From assembly GCF_016464705.1 (NCBI RefSeq), contig NZ_JAEHOB010000008.1, forward strand, positions 124,001 through 188,000: DNA of 64,000 bases. The letters run 5' to 3'. This DNA comes from Qaidamihabitans albus (GTDB lineage: Bacteria; Actinomycetota; Actinomycetes; Mycobacteriales; Pseudonocardiaceae). Each line of letters opens with the position of its first letter. Position 1 is the first letter of the stretch. Shown here piece after piece: positions 24,035 to 30,859 of this stretch. Below the pieces are notes generated by a model that was given only the letters and a program-made list of their open reading frames with translations, ran no database searches and had not been told where the DNA came from. The position numbers were made by a program, and so were the translations under genes.

Positions 24035-25648
24035 GTGACCGCAGGTAGTACCGCGTCCGCCACGATGCAGGACGTGGCCTCGGAAGCCGCTCGCCGCCGC
24101 ACGTTCGCCGTGATCAGCCACCCGGACGCCGGTAAGTCGACGCTCACCGAGGCGCTGGCGCTGCACGCCGAGGTGATCTCCGAGGCCGGTGCGGTGCACG
24201 GCAAGTCGGGGCGCCAGGGCGTCGTGTCGGACTGGCTGGAGATGGAGCAGGCACGGGGTATCTCGATCACCTCGGCGGCGTTGCAGTTCGCCTACCGCGA
24301 CACGGTGATCAACCTGCTGGACACCCCGGGGCACGCGGACTTCTCCGAGGACACCTACCGAGTGCTCTCGGCGGTGGACTCCGCGGTGATGCTGCTGGAC
24401 TCGGCCAAGGGCCTGGAGCCGCAGACACTGAAGCTGTTCGACGTGTGCAGGCACCGGGGCATCCCGGTGATCACATTCATCAACAAGTGGGACCGGCCCG
24501 GCCGGGAGGCGCTGGAGCTGTGTGACGAGCTGGTCGAGCGGATCGGCCTGCAGCCGATGCCGCTGACCTGGCCGGTCGGCGTTTCCGGTCACTTCCGCGG
24601 CGTGCTGGACCTGGCCGACGGCTCGTTCATCCGCTACCAGCGGACGGCGGGCGGAGCCACGGTGGCGCCGGAGGAGCGGCTGGACCCGGCACGGGCCGAG
24701 GCCGAGGAGGGCGCCGACTGGCTGCAGGCACACGAGGAGGCGGAGCTGCTCACCGCCTCGGGTGGCGAGTTCGATCCTGCGGCGTTCGCCGCCGGGTCGG
24801 GCACGCCGGTGCTCTTCGGCGCGGCGGTGCTGAACTTCGGCGTGCGGCACCTGCTGGATCTGCTGCTGGACCTGGCCCCGCGACCGGAGCCGAGGGTCGA
24901 CGTCGACGGAGTCACGCGGCGGCTCGACTCGCCGTTCTCCGCGTTCGTGTTCAAGGTGCAGACCGGGATGGACCGGGCGCACCGGGATCAGGTGGCCTTC
25001 GCCAGGGTGTGTTCCGGCATGTTCGAACGGGGCATGGTGGTCACCAACGCGACCACCGGGCGGCCGTTCGCCACCAAGTACGCGCAGCAGGTGTTCGGGC
25101 AGCAGCGCTCGACGGTGGACGTCGCGTACCCGGGCGATGTGATCGGCCTGGTCAACGCCTCCGCGCTGGGGGTGGGGGACACGCTGTACGCGGGCAAGCC
25201 CGCGGTCAGGTTCCCCGGCCTCCCGAGCTTCGCACCCGCGCACTTCGCCACCGCGCGCCCGGCCGACCTGAGCCGGTCCAAGCAGTTCCGCAAGGGGGTC
25301 GAGCAGCTGGAGTCCGAGGGTGTCGTGCAGGTGCTGCGCTCCGATCTGCGGGGTGACGCGGTGCCGGTGTTCGCCGCTGTCGGGCCGATGCAGTTCGACG
25401 TGGCGGAGCACCGGCTGGAGCACGAGTTCAGCTGCCCGGTGCGGCTGGACCGGTTGTCCTACCGCGCGGTGCGCAGGCTGGGCGACCCGGCACAGCGGCA
25501 GCTGGTGGACGGTGGCCGCCGCAGCGAGGTGCTCACCCGCACGGACGGCGCCGAGCTCGCGCTGTTCGAGGACGAGATGACCATGCGCATCCTGCAGCGC
25601 CAGCATCCCGACCTGGCGCTCGAGCCGCTCGTCGCCGAAGGGGGCTGA
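24035..25648 (+). CDS. prfC: Peptide chain release factor 3
   Basis: A 537-residue translational GTPase. P-loop SHPDAGKST, switch I region with ARGISITSAALQF, switch II DTPGHADFSEDTYR and the guanine-specificity motif NKWD (NKWDRPGREA) are in order. The C-terminal RF3 domains include GPMQFDVAEHRLEHEF. RF3 recycles RF1/RF2 after peptide release and contributes to quality control. AAGGGG lies upstream of the GTG start. A MerR-like operator sits just upstream. Convergent with the HPF-like gene; an 8-bp inverted repeat spans both stop codons. Confidence 0.95.
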   Translation: MTAGSTASATMQDVASEAARRRTFAVISHPDAGKSTLTEALALHAEVISEAGAVHGKSGRQGVVSDWLEMEQARGISITSAALQFAYRDTVINLLDTPGHADFSEDTYRVLSAVDSAVMLLDSAKGLEPQTLKLFDVCRHRGIPVITFINKWDRPGREALELCDELVERIGLQPMPLTWPVGVSGHFRGVLDLADGSFIRYQRTAGGATVAPEERLDPARAEAEEGADWLQAHEEAELLTASGGEFDPAAFAAGSGTPVLFGAAVLNFGVRHLLDLLLDLAPRPEPRVDVDGVTRRLDSPFSAFVFKVQTGMDRAHRDQVAFARVCSGMFERGMVVTNATTGRPFATKYAQQVFGQQRSTVDVAYPGDVIGLVNASALGVGDTLYAGKPAVRFPGLPSFAPAHFATARPADLSRSKQFRKGVEQLESEGVVQVLRSDLRGDAVPVFAAVGPMQFDVAEHRLEHEFSCPVRLDRLSYRAVRRLGDPAQRQLVDGGRRSEVLTRTDGAELALFEDEMTMRILQRQHPDLALEPLVAEGG

Positions 25649-25675
25649 CCGAGCGGCCGAGAGCGCCGTCAGCCC
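25642..25675. terminator. Inverted repeat across prfC and HPF-like stops
   Basis: GGGCTGAC (25642-25649) and GTCAGCCC (25668-25675) pair around an 18-nt GC-rich loop. The stop codons of both convergent genes are within the arms. No U tract. Confidence 0.4.
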
Positions 25676-26025
25676 ACCTCGCCGTCGGCGAAGGCACGAT
25701 CCCGCTGCCGTGGCACGACGTCGAACTTGGCGGCGAGTCGCTCGCAGACCCGGTCGATCGCCTCGTGCGGGTCCGCGGCGATGCCACTGGCCCGGATCAC
25801 GTGGGCGCCCAGGTGCAGGCTGGCGTCGGCCAGCAGGGCGGTCGGCATCGCCGGGTGGGCGCCGCGGGCGAGTCTTACCTCGATCCGGTCGGCCCAGCTC
25901 AGGCTGAGTGCCGCCCGCGCGCGCAGATGCTCGAGCGCGGAGCCGAGGCAGCCTGGTTCGACGCCGGGTCGCAGGAGGACCTGCACCGCCGGCGCGTCGA
26001 CATCCTGGGGAGGCGGCATCGTCAC
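25669..26025 (-). CDS. HPF/RaiA-like ribosome-associated protein
   Basis: A 118-residue protein. GTG 26025 is chosen because it overlaps the upstream stop (GTGA); ATG 26019 is the alternative. The sequence VQVLLRPGVEPGCLGSALEHL, then HLGAHVIRASGIAADPHEAIDRVCERLAAKFD resembles the last strand and helix of the HPF/RaiA (S30EA) fold, whose members bind the 30S subunit and silence ribosomes in dormancy. Similarity is partial, so the call is moderate. Its operon partner is a PPOX protein, the same pairing as Rv0079/Rv0080 of the M. tuberculosis dormancy regulon. Confidence 0.55.
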   Translation of the reverse strand: MTMPPPQDVDAPAVQVLLRPGVEPGCLGSALEHLRARAALSLSWADRIEVRLARGAHPAMPTALLADASLHLGAHVIRASGIAADPHEAIDRVCERLAAKFDVVPRQRDRAFADGEVG

Positions 26026-26552
26026 GTATCCGACCTTGCCAACGTGACGTCCCCGGTACCAGGGGCCAAGGTCCCTGTCCGCCGGTGACCGGAGACCCCG
26101 CCGGTGCCGGGCCGCGCGTCCCGGGCGGTCCGCTGATCGGGGATCTCGCCGCCGGGGTCGGCGGTGACCCGGACGCCGGTCAGCCGCGCGACGCGTACCC
26201 GGATCCCGTTCTGGAACGCCTGGAGCATGGCCAGCGCACCCGTGGTGTGCGGGAAGGGCCTCGGCTGGTCGCGCCGGTGCAACGGCCGGGCGAGGCCGGT
26301 GCCCGTCACGGTCCACGCGGTGTGGCCGTCCCGGTCGCGATGGCTGAACTCGACCCGGACGGGACATCCGGCGGCGGCCCGCAACAGTGCGCGGCTCTCC
26401 CCGGTCGGTACGAGCACGTCGCCGTTGTCCAGCACGAAACAGGCGAGCGGAACGGAGTCCCGGCCGTCGACGGCGACCATTCCCGTCCGGCTTCGTTCCG
26501 GTGAGCGGATGAGCTTGATGCAGTCCTGGTGGGTCAGTTCCGTCGCGGCCAT
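26022..26552 (-). CDS. PPOX-family flavin-binding protein (Rv0080-like)
   Basis: A 176-residue protein with a split-barrel PPOX domain in the first ~130 residues (GMVAVDGRDSVPLACFVLDNGDVLVPT, CPVRVEFSHRDRDGHTAWTVTGTG). ATG 26552 has GGGAGG upstream. The tail after about residue 135 is hydrophilic and low in predicted structure. PPOX proteins bind FMN, F420 or heme; no ligand can be assigned. Cotranscribed with the HPF-like gene through a 4-nt overlap, which points to stress or low-oxygen adaptation. Confidence 0.75.
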   Translation of the reverse strand: MAATELTHQDCIKLIRSPERSRTGMVAVDGRDSVPLACFVLDNGDVLVPTGESRALLRAAAGCPVRVEFSHRDRDGHTAWTVTGTGLARPLHRRDQPRPFPHTTGALAMLQAFQNGIRVRVARLTGVRVTADPGGEIPDQRTARDARPGTGGVSGHRRTGTLAPGTGDVTLARSDT

Positions 26553-26848
26553 GTCCGCTGCCTCCCGTCCGGGCCGGCACCCACGGACCAGTCTCCCGGC
26601 CTGTGCGGGCGTTCGTACATACCGCCGCCCGCGATTCACCCTTTGCGAGCACCGGAGATCGCTGCGCTCGGGAACGCAGGCAAGCCGGGCAACAACATCA
26701 CCGCGCACCGGCGTCGGTGTTCACCCGTTCGGGATGCCGCTGGTCCGTCCCGGTGGCAACCGGAGGGACGTCTTGCAAATGACGATCATCGCCAGTAGCA
26801 CTGAGAGGGCCGGTACGACCGAACACCGATCCGCCTGGAGGCAGGTCC
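26553..26848. other. Divergent intergenic region, no gene found
   Basis: A 296-bp spacer between the PPOX gene and the SCO5389-like gene. I see ribosome sites for both genes, but no convincing DosR/DevR box, hairpin or small gene. GGACCAGTCTCC near 26585 is only a weak dyad. Confidence 0.5.
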
Positions 26849-27241
26849 ATGTCCCTGAACGTGCCCACCCGACTGCTCGAAAGCGCCGAACGCGGCGAGG
26901 TCGGCGACGCCGAGTTCGTCGCCTGTGTGCGCGAGTCGCTGCCCTACGCCTGGCAGGTGATCAGCGGCGTCGTCGCCGACCTGGAGACCGGGCGCGCCGG
27001 GTTCGCCGACGACACCACCCCGCCGCCGAGCGAGTCCGAGCGCGGGCAGCTGCTGCGTGCGCTGGCCTCGGACGCGATCCGCGGCGGGCTCGAACGGCAC
27101 TTCGGCGTCAAGCTGGCCTTTCAGAACTGCCACCGTGTCGCGGCTTTCCGTACGTCCGCTGTGGACGGTGCCGACTACCGCGCCTTCATCTCCGCGCGTG
27201 GCCAGCTCCTCAACCAGAGCCCCGAACTGCGAGACTGCTAG
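26849..27241 (+). CDS. SCO5389-family conserved protein
   Basis: A 130-residue protein widespread in actinomycetes, recognisable by its N-terminal MSLNVPTRLLESAERGEV, the central ESLPYAWQVISGVVADL and TPPPSESERGQLLRALASDA, IRGGLERHFGVKLAFQNCH, and the C-terminal GQLLNQSPELRDC with an invariant-looking terminal Cys. GGAGG precedes the ATG. No signal peptide or membrane segment. I know of no assigned function; the conserved C-terminal Cys and short helical make-up suggest a small cytoplasmic regulatory or scaffold protein, which is only a guess. Confidence 0.8.
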   Translation: MSLNVPTRLLESAERGEVGDAEFVACVRESLPYAWQVISGVVADLETGRAGFADDTTPPPSESERGQLLRALASDAIRGGLERHFGVKLAFQNCHRVAAFRTSAVDGADYRAFISARGQLLNQSPELRDC

Positions 27242-27367
27242 GCGGGGCGGCGCGCACGTGCGCCGGTGGCGCACCGGGGCACGTGCGCCGTAAGCTCGCC
27301 GGGCCCTTCCAGCCGACGCTCCGCCACCCGATAGAGTGAAGGTGATCACTGAGGCCGAGGAGCGCGC

Positions 27368-28216
27368 ATGTCCGACAGGGAGCCCGATTTCGTCCCCGAG
27401 GGAGTCGACCTCGACCGGCCGAACCCAGCCCGGATCTACGACTGGTTCCTCGGTGGTACCGCCAACTGGGCGATCGACCGCGAGTTCGGCGCGAAGGCCG
27501 TCGAGGCCTTCCCGATGGTGCGAACGATGGCGAAGGTGGGCCGCGAGTTCCTCGGCAGGGGCGTGCACTACCTGGCCCGTCAGGGCATCACCCAGTTCCT
27601 CGACCTCGGTTCCGGGGTACCCACCGTCGGCAACGTGCACGAGGTCGCGGACTCGGTGAACCCGGACAGCCGGTGTGTCTATGTCGACAACGAGCCGGTC
27701 GCCGTCGCGCACTCGCAGGTACTGCTGGAACGCGAGGGCGACCTCGACCGGCATGCGGTGCTGCACGGCGATCTGCGCAACCCCGAGGACATCTGGCGGC
27801 GCGCGCTCGCCACCGGGATCCTCGATCCCGAGCAGCCGATCGGGCTGATCCTGGTGAACGTGCTGTACTTCGTGAGCCCGGAGGACGGCCCGCACGAGAT
27901 CGTCGCGAAGTACCGCGACCTGCTCCCCGCGGGGTCGTACCTGCTGTCCTCGCACATGACGGACGAAGGGGTGCCCGCCGAGGGCGAGAGCGAACGGGCC
28001 GAGGTGCGCAGGCAGTACCAGCAGGCGAGCTCCGCCCTGCACCTGCGCACGCGGGCGGAGTTCACCCGCTTCTTCGACGGCTTCGAACTCGTGGAGCCGG
28101 GCGTGGTGTGGATTCCGCAGTGGCGGCCCGAGGAGCGCGAGTCCCCGGCGACCAGGGAGTACGCCGACGAACCGGCGGCGAGTAGCGCGCTGGCGGGGCT
28201 GGGCCGCAAGAAGTAG
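27368..28216 (+). CDS. SAM-dependent methyltransferase (DUF574 type)
   Basis: A 282-residue enzyme of the actinomycete-expanded S-adenosylmethionine methyltransferase family. The N-terminal family signature is NPARIYDWFLGGTANWAIDRE; the SAM site is QFLDLGSGVPTVGNVHE, with VYVDNEPVAVAHSQVLL as the acidic strand and LILVNVLYFVSPEDG later. Substrates of this family are unknown, and genomes often contain dozens. It ends 7 bp from a convergent nitrilase-fold gene. Confidence 0.88.
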   Translation: MSDREPDFVPEGVDLDRPNPARIYDWFLGGTANWAIDREFGAKAVEAFPMVRTMAKVGREFLGRGVHYLARQGITQFLDLGSGVPTVGNVHEVADSVNPDSRCVYVDNEPVAVAHSQVLLEREGDLDRHAVLHGDLRNPEDIWRRALATGILDPEQPIGLILVNVLYFVSPEDGPHEIVAKYRDLLPAGSYLLSSHMTDEGVPAEGESERAEVRRQYQQASSALHLRTRAEFTRFFDGFELVEPGVVWIPQWRPEERESPATREYADEPAASSALAGLGRKK

Positions 28217-28223
28217 CGCGCGT

Positions 28224-28928
28224 TCAGCGCAGCGTCGCCCGCGTGACGGCGCCGGTCTCCGGCCCGGCACTGGCGACCGCGAGGCCGTCGGCGGCCCAGA
28301 TGCCGGACCGGCCCGCCGCCTGGGTGTAGCCGCCACCGGTCGACCCGGCGAAGCTCGCCACGGCGACCCAGACGCCGTGTTCGGTGGCGATCCGCCGGGC
28401 GCGCTCGTCCTGCAGCCCCGCCTCCTCCGCCGACTTGACGGTGCCGGCGAGGTAGGCGTCGATTCCCAGCGCCGCGGTGTCGGCCGCGTGGCGGGCGACA
28501 CCGGTGTCCTTGCAGATGGCGAGACCGAGCCGCCAGCCGTCGACGGTGAGCACGGCCGGCTCCGTGCCCGCGGCGAACCGTTCGGCTTCCGCAGCGCCGA
28601 GCCACATCTTGCGGTAGGCCACCGCGGCGCCGGTGCCGTCGATGGCCAGCGTCGCGATGTACGGCCCGCCGGTGTCGTCCCGGACCGGAGCGCCGACCAG
28701 CGCCGTTGCCGTCGTTTCGGCACAGGCCTCGACGACGGGCGACAGCCGCGGGTCGCCTGCCGTGATCGCCTCGGCGGCCAGCTCGTATCCCGTGAGGGAG
28801 AGCTCGGGAAAGACCACCACCCTGGCGCCTGCCGAGCGCACCGTGTCCGCATGCCGCACCGCGTTCGCCGCGACGTCGTGGGACACGCACAGTGGCTGGG
28901 CGACGGCCATGGCGAGCGGGTGACGCAC
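28224..28928 (-). CDS. Carbon-nitrogen hydrolase (nitrilase superfamily)
   Basis: A 234-residue single-domain hydrolase with the complete catalytic triad of the superfamily: Glu in VVFPELSLTGYE, Lys in YRKMWLG and Cys in LGLAICKDTG. The length is shorter than most (about 260-280) and the sequence matches no specific branch that I recognise; an amidase acting on a small amide is likely. GTG 28928 is used as start; ATG 28913 is possible. The sequence just upstream, CACTCACGA, resembles one arm of the 46-bp palindromes but has no partner arm. Confidence 0.82.
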   Translation of the reverse strand: MRHPLAMAVAQPLCVSHDVAANAVRHADTVRSAGARVVVFPELSLTGYELAAEAITAGDPRLSPVVEACAETTATALVGAPVRDDTGGPYIATLAIDGTGAAVAYRKMWLGAAEAERFAAGTEPAVLTVDGWRLGLAICKDTGVARHAADTAALGIDAYLAGTVKSAEEAGLQDERARRIATEHGVWVAVASFAGSTGGGYTQAAGRSGIWAADGLAVASAGPETGAVTRATLR

Positions 28929-29046
28929 TCACGAATCTTCAGCGATCGCGGTTCGTTACGTCAATGCGACTTTCGAAACCGGTGTTTCGGTTACTGTTAC
29001 CGCGTGCATCGGGGATGGGCGCGGACGATCGGAGCATTCGACGCTG

Positions 29047-29664
29047 ATGACCTCGGCAACGGCGCACAGGTCCCGGTCCGATGCCACGGATGCGAGCGAC
29101 GACCCGCTGAACGAGCTGGCACGCGCGGCCGCGGGGGGCGACCGTGCCGCGGCGGACCGGCTGCTCGCGACGATCCGCCCGATGCTCGTGCGGTACATCC
29201 GCGCGCGGATCGGGCGCAGCGGGGGCAGTGAGGGCGCCTACTACTCGGCCGACGACGTGGCTCAGGAAGCCTGCCTCGGCGTCTTCCGGTCGCTGTCCCA
29301 CTACCAGCCGCTCGGGCATTCCTTCACGGCGTTCGCCTACCGGATCGCGTCGAACAAGGTGGTGGATCACTACCGGCGCTCCGGCGTGAACAGGGAGACC
29401 GCCTGCGACGTGCTACCGGAGACCGCCGATCCCCAGCGGAGTCCGGAGGCGCGCTGCCTCGAGGCCGAACGCGGGCGGTACCTGAAACGGCTGCTGGACC
29501 ACGTCACCGGCCGGGAACGGGAACTGCTCACCCTGCGGATCGTCGTGGGGCTCTCTGCCGAGGAGACGGCCCGCGCCATCGGCTCGACCCCGGGCGCGGT
29601 ACGGGTGGCCCAGCATCGTGCCCTCGCGAAGCTGCGCAAGGTGCTGACTCCACCTCCGCGGTAG
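29047..29664 (+). CDS. ECF sigma factor of the SigD/ShbA type
   Basis: A 205-residue sigma-70 family protein. Region 2 includes YYSADDVAQEACLGVFRSL and FAYRIASNKVVDHYRR; region 4 includes ERELLTLRIVVGLSAEETARAIGSTPGAVRVAQHRALAKL, nearly the sequence of mycobacterial SigD and Streptomyces ShbA. ShbA drives transcription of the principal sigma factor gene hrdB in Streptomyces; SigD acts in starvation. No anti-sigma gene is adjacent, as for ShbA. The ATG has no ribosome site; a -10-like TACTGT lies 50 bp upstream. Confidence 0.88.
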   Translation: MTSATAHRSRSDATDASDDPLNELARAAAGGDRAAADRLLATIRPMLVRYIRARIGRSGGSEGAYYSADDVAQEACLGVFRSLSHYQPLGHSFTAFAYRIASNKVVDHYRRSGVNRETACDVLPETADPQRSPEARCLEAERGRYLKRLLDHVTGRERELLTLRIVVGLSAEETARAIGSTPGAVRVAQHRALAKLRKVLTPPPR

Positions 29665-29717
29665 GTGCGGCGGCCGGACGGGAACGATCGAGGCGGGCGT
29701 GTGTCGCGCGCCGGGTT

Positions 29718-29723
29718 TACCGT
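29718..29723 (+). promoter_or_regulatory. -10-like hexamer for leaderless VOC gene
   Basis: TACCGT followed by 6 nt and ATG 29730; no Shine-Dalgarno sequence is present. Confidence 0.4.
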
Positions 29724-29729
29724 GCGGGT

Positions 29730-30098
29730 ATGCGCCGGATCGACTACATGATCTTCTACGTCGAGTCCCTCGCCCGGTCGGTGACGTTCTACCGCGACGT
29801 GATCGGGCTCGACGTGCGGATCGAAGGTGACGGCTACGTCGAGTTCGCGATGGACAACACCAAGTTCTCGCTGTTCGAGCGTGCGAAGCTGCCCGAGCTG
29901 ATCGGCCGGGAGGGCGGCCGCCCCCCGTGCGGGGAGGTCGGATTCATCGTCGACGACGTGGACGCGGAAGCCGAACGGCTGCGGGAGGCCGGTGCCGAGA
30001 TCCTGACCGGGCCGGTGGACCGGCCCTGGCGCGAGCGGACCCTGCACGTCGCCGACCCGGACGGCAACATCGTCGAGTTCGCCCAGCGCCTGTCGTGA
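29730..30098 (+). CDS. VOC (glyoxalase/dioxygenase) superfamily protein
   Basis: A 122-residue protein with one VOC module pair: IDYMIFYVESLARSVTFYRDVIGL at the start and LHVADPDGNIVEFAQRL at the end, which carries the last metal-ligand Glu. Members include glyoxalases, dioxygenases and antibiotic-binding proteins; the reaction is not readable from sequence. Probably monocistronic and leaderless. Confidence 0.85.
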   Translation: MRRIDYMIFYVESLARSVTFYRDVIGLDVRIEGDGYVEFAMDNTKFSLFERAKLPELIGREGGRPPCGEVGFIVDDVDAEAERLREAGAEILTGPVDRPWRERTLHVADPDGNIVEFAQRLS

Positions 30099-30110
30099 GA
30101 CCGGCGGCGC

Positions 30111-30116
30111 TACAGT
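30111..30116 (+). promoter_or_regulatory. -10-like hexamer for leaderless cupin gene
   Basis: TACAGT followed by 7 nt and GTG 30124. Confidence 0.4.
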
Positions 30117-30123
30117 GCCGGGC

Positions 30124-30573
30124 GTGACGTCAGCGACTCCCGCGGGCCGCCCGCCGCTCGCCGAAGCCCTCGACCTGCTTCCGCATCCGGAGGGAGGCTG
30201 GTACCGGCAGACGTGGCGGACCGAGGCCGCGTTCCGGCCGCCCGGCTACCCGGGCGAACGCGCCGCCGCGACGGCCATCTACTACGCGCTCGAACCGGGC
30301 GAGGAGTCGCGGTGGCACCAGGTGCGCGGCGACGAGCTGTGGCTGTGGCACCGGGGCGGGCCGCTGAACCTGCTGCTCGGCGGCGAGGGGGAACGGCCGT
30401 CGCGGGGACCGGAGGTGGTGACCCTCGGGCCGGCGGCCGAGCGGGGGGAGCGGCCGCAGGCGCTCGTGCCCGGTGGCTGCTGGCAGGCCGCGCGGCCTGC
30501 CGGAACCGAGGCGGTCCTCGTGTCCTGCGTGGTCTCACCGGGGTTCGACTTCGCCGACTTCCGCCTGCTCTGA
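30124..30573 (+). CDS. Cupin_5 (DUF985) family protein
   Basis: A 149-residue cupin. Family marks are LDLLPHPEGGWYRQTWRTE, TAIYYALEPGEESRWHQVRGDELWLWHRGGPL with cupin metal-type histidines, and the C-terminal GCWQAARP then VSCVVSPGFDFADFRLL. The GTG at 30124 is preferred to 30115 because it lies 7 nt after a -10-like hexamer. Function of the family is not established; related folds bind sugars or act as epimerase-like enzymes. Confidence 0.82.
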   Translation: MTSATPAGRPPLAEALDLLPHPEGGWYRQTWRTEAAFRPPGYPGERAAATAIYYALEPGEESRWHQVRGDELWLWHRGGPLNLLLGGEGERPSRGPEVVTLGPAAERGERPQALVPGGCWQAARPAGTEAVLVSCVVSPGFDFADFRLL

Positions 30574-30580
30574 CGCGGGA

Positions 30581-30781
30581 TCAGGCTGCGGCCTCGTCCC
30601 TGGCGGCCCCGGCCTGACTTGCCTCCGTCACCCTGGCGCCGGTGAGCACGGTCAGCAGCTGCCCGTCGTAGCAGACGAGCTCGACGGCGATCACCCCCGG
30701 CTCGACATTGACCAGGCGCTTGACCCGGCGCTGGCTCAGCAGCACCTCGGCATCGTGCTCGGGGCAATACACGGCGAACAT
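30581..30781 (-). CDS. Small conserved actinobacterial protein
   Basis: A 66-residue protein starting at ATG 30781 after GGAGGT (MFAVYCPEHDAEVLL). The conserved part is Cys6-Pro-x-His and a later Cys (VCYDGQ), reminiscent of a small zinc-ribbon-like protein known from many actinomycetes, although only two Cys are present here. The Ala-rich tail after residue 50 looks disordered. It lies downstream of the SARP gene only by position and is convergent with the cupin gene, 7 bp away. Confidence 0.65.
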   Translation of the reverse strand: MFAVYCPEHDAEVLLSQRRVKRLVNVEPGVIAVELVCYDGQLLTVLTGARVTEASQAGAARDEAAA

Positions 30782-30859
30782 GGTCCGACCTCCTCTGTTG
30801 CCTGACCGGTTCACTGTGCGCGGCGCCGCTGACGGTGCGCTGATGGCTCTGGCGCTGGG

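Noticed and set aside
26575-26600. DosR/DevR box upstream of the PPOX-HPF pair
   Set aside because: GGACCAGTCTCC has a rough dyad, but it does not match the GGGACT-N-AGTCCC core well enough.
28920-28935. Fifth copy of the 46-bp palindrome near the nitrilase-fold gene
   Set aside because: Only CACTCACGA is present, with no opposing arm within 60 bp.
29004-29046. Leaderless GTG start for the sigma factor region
   Set aside because: TACTGT-N6-GTG exists, but the GTG is in a different frame from the sigma gene and opens a long shadow reading.
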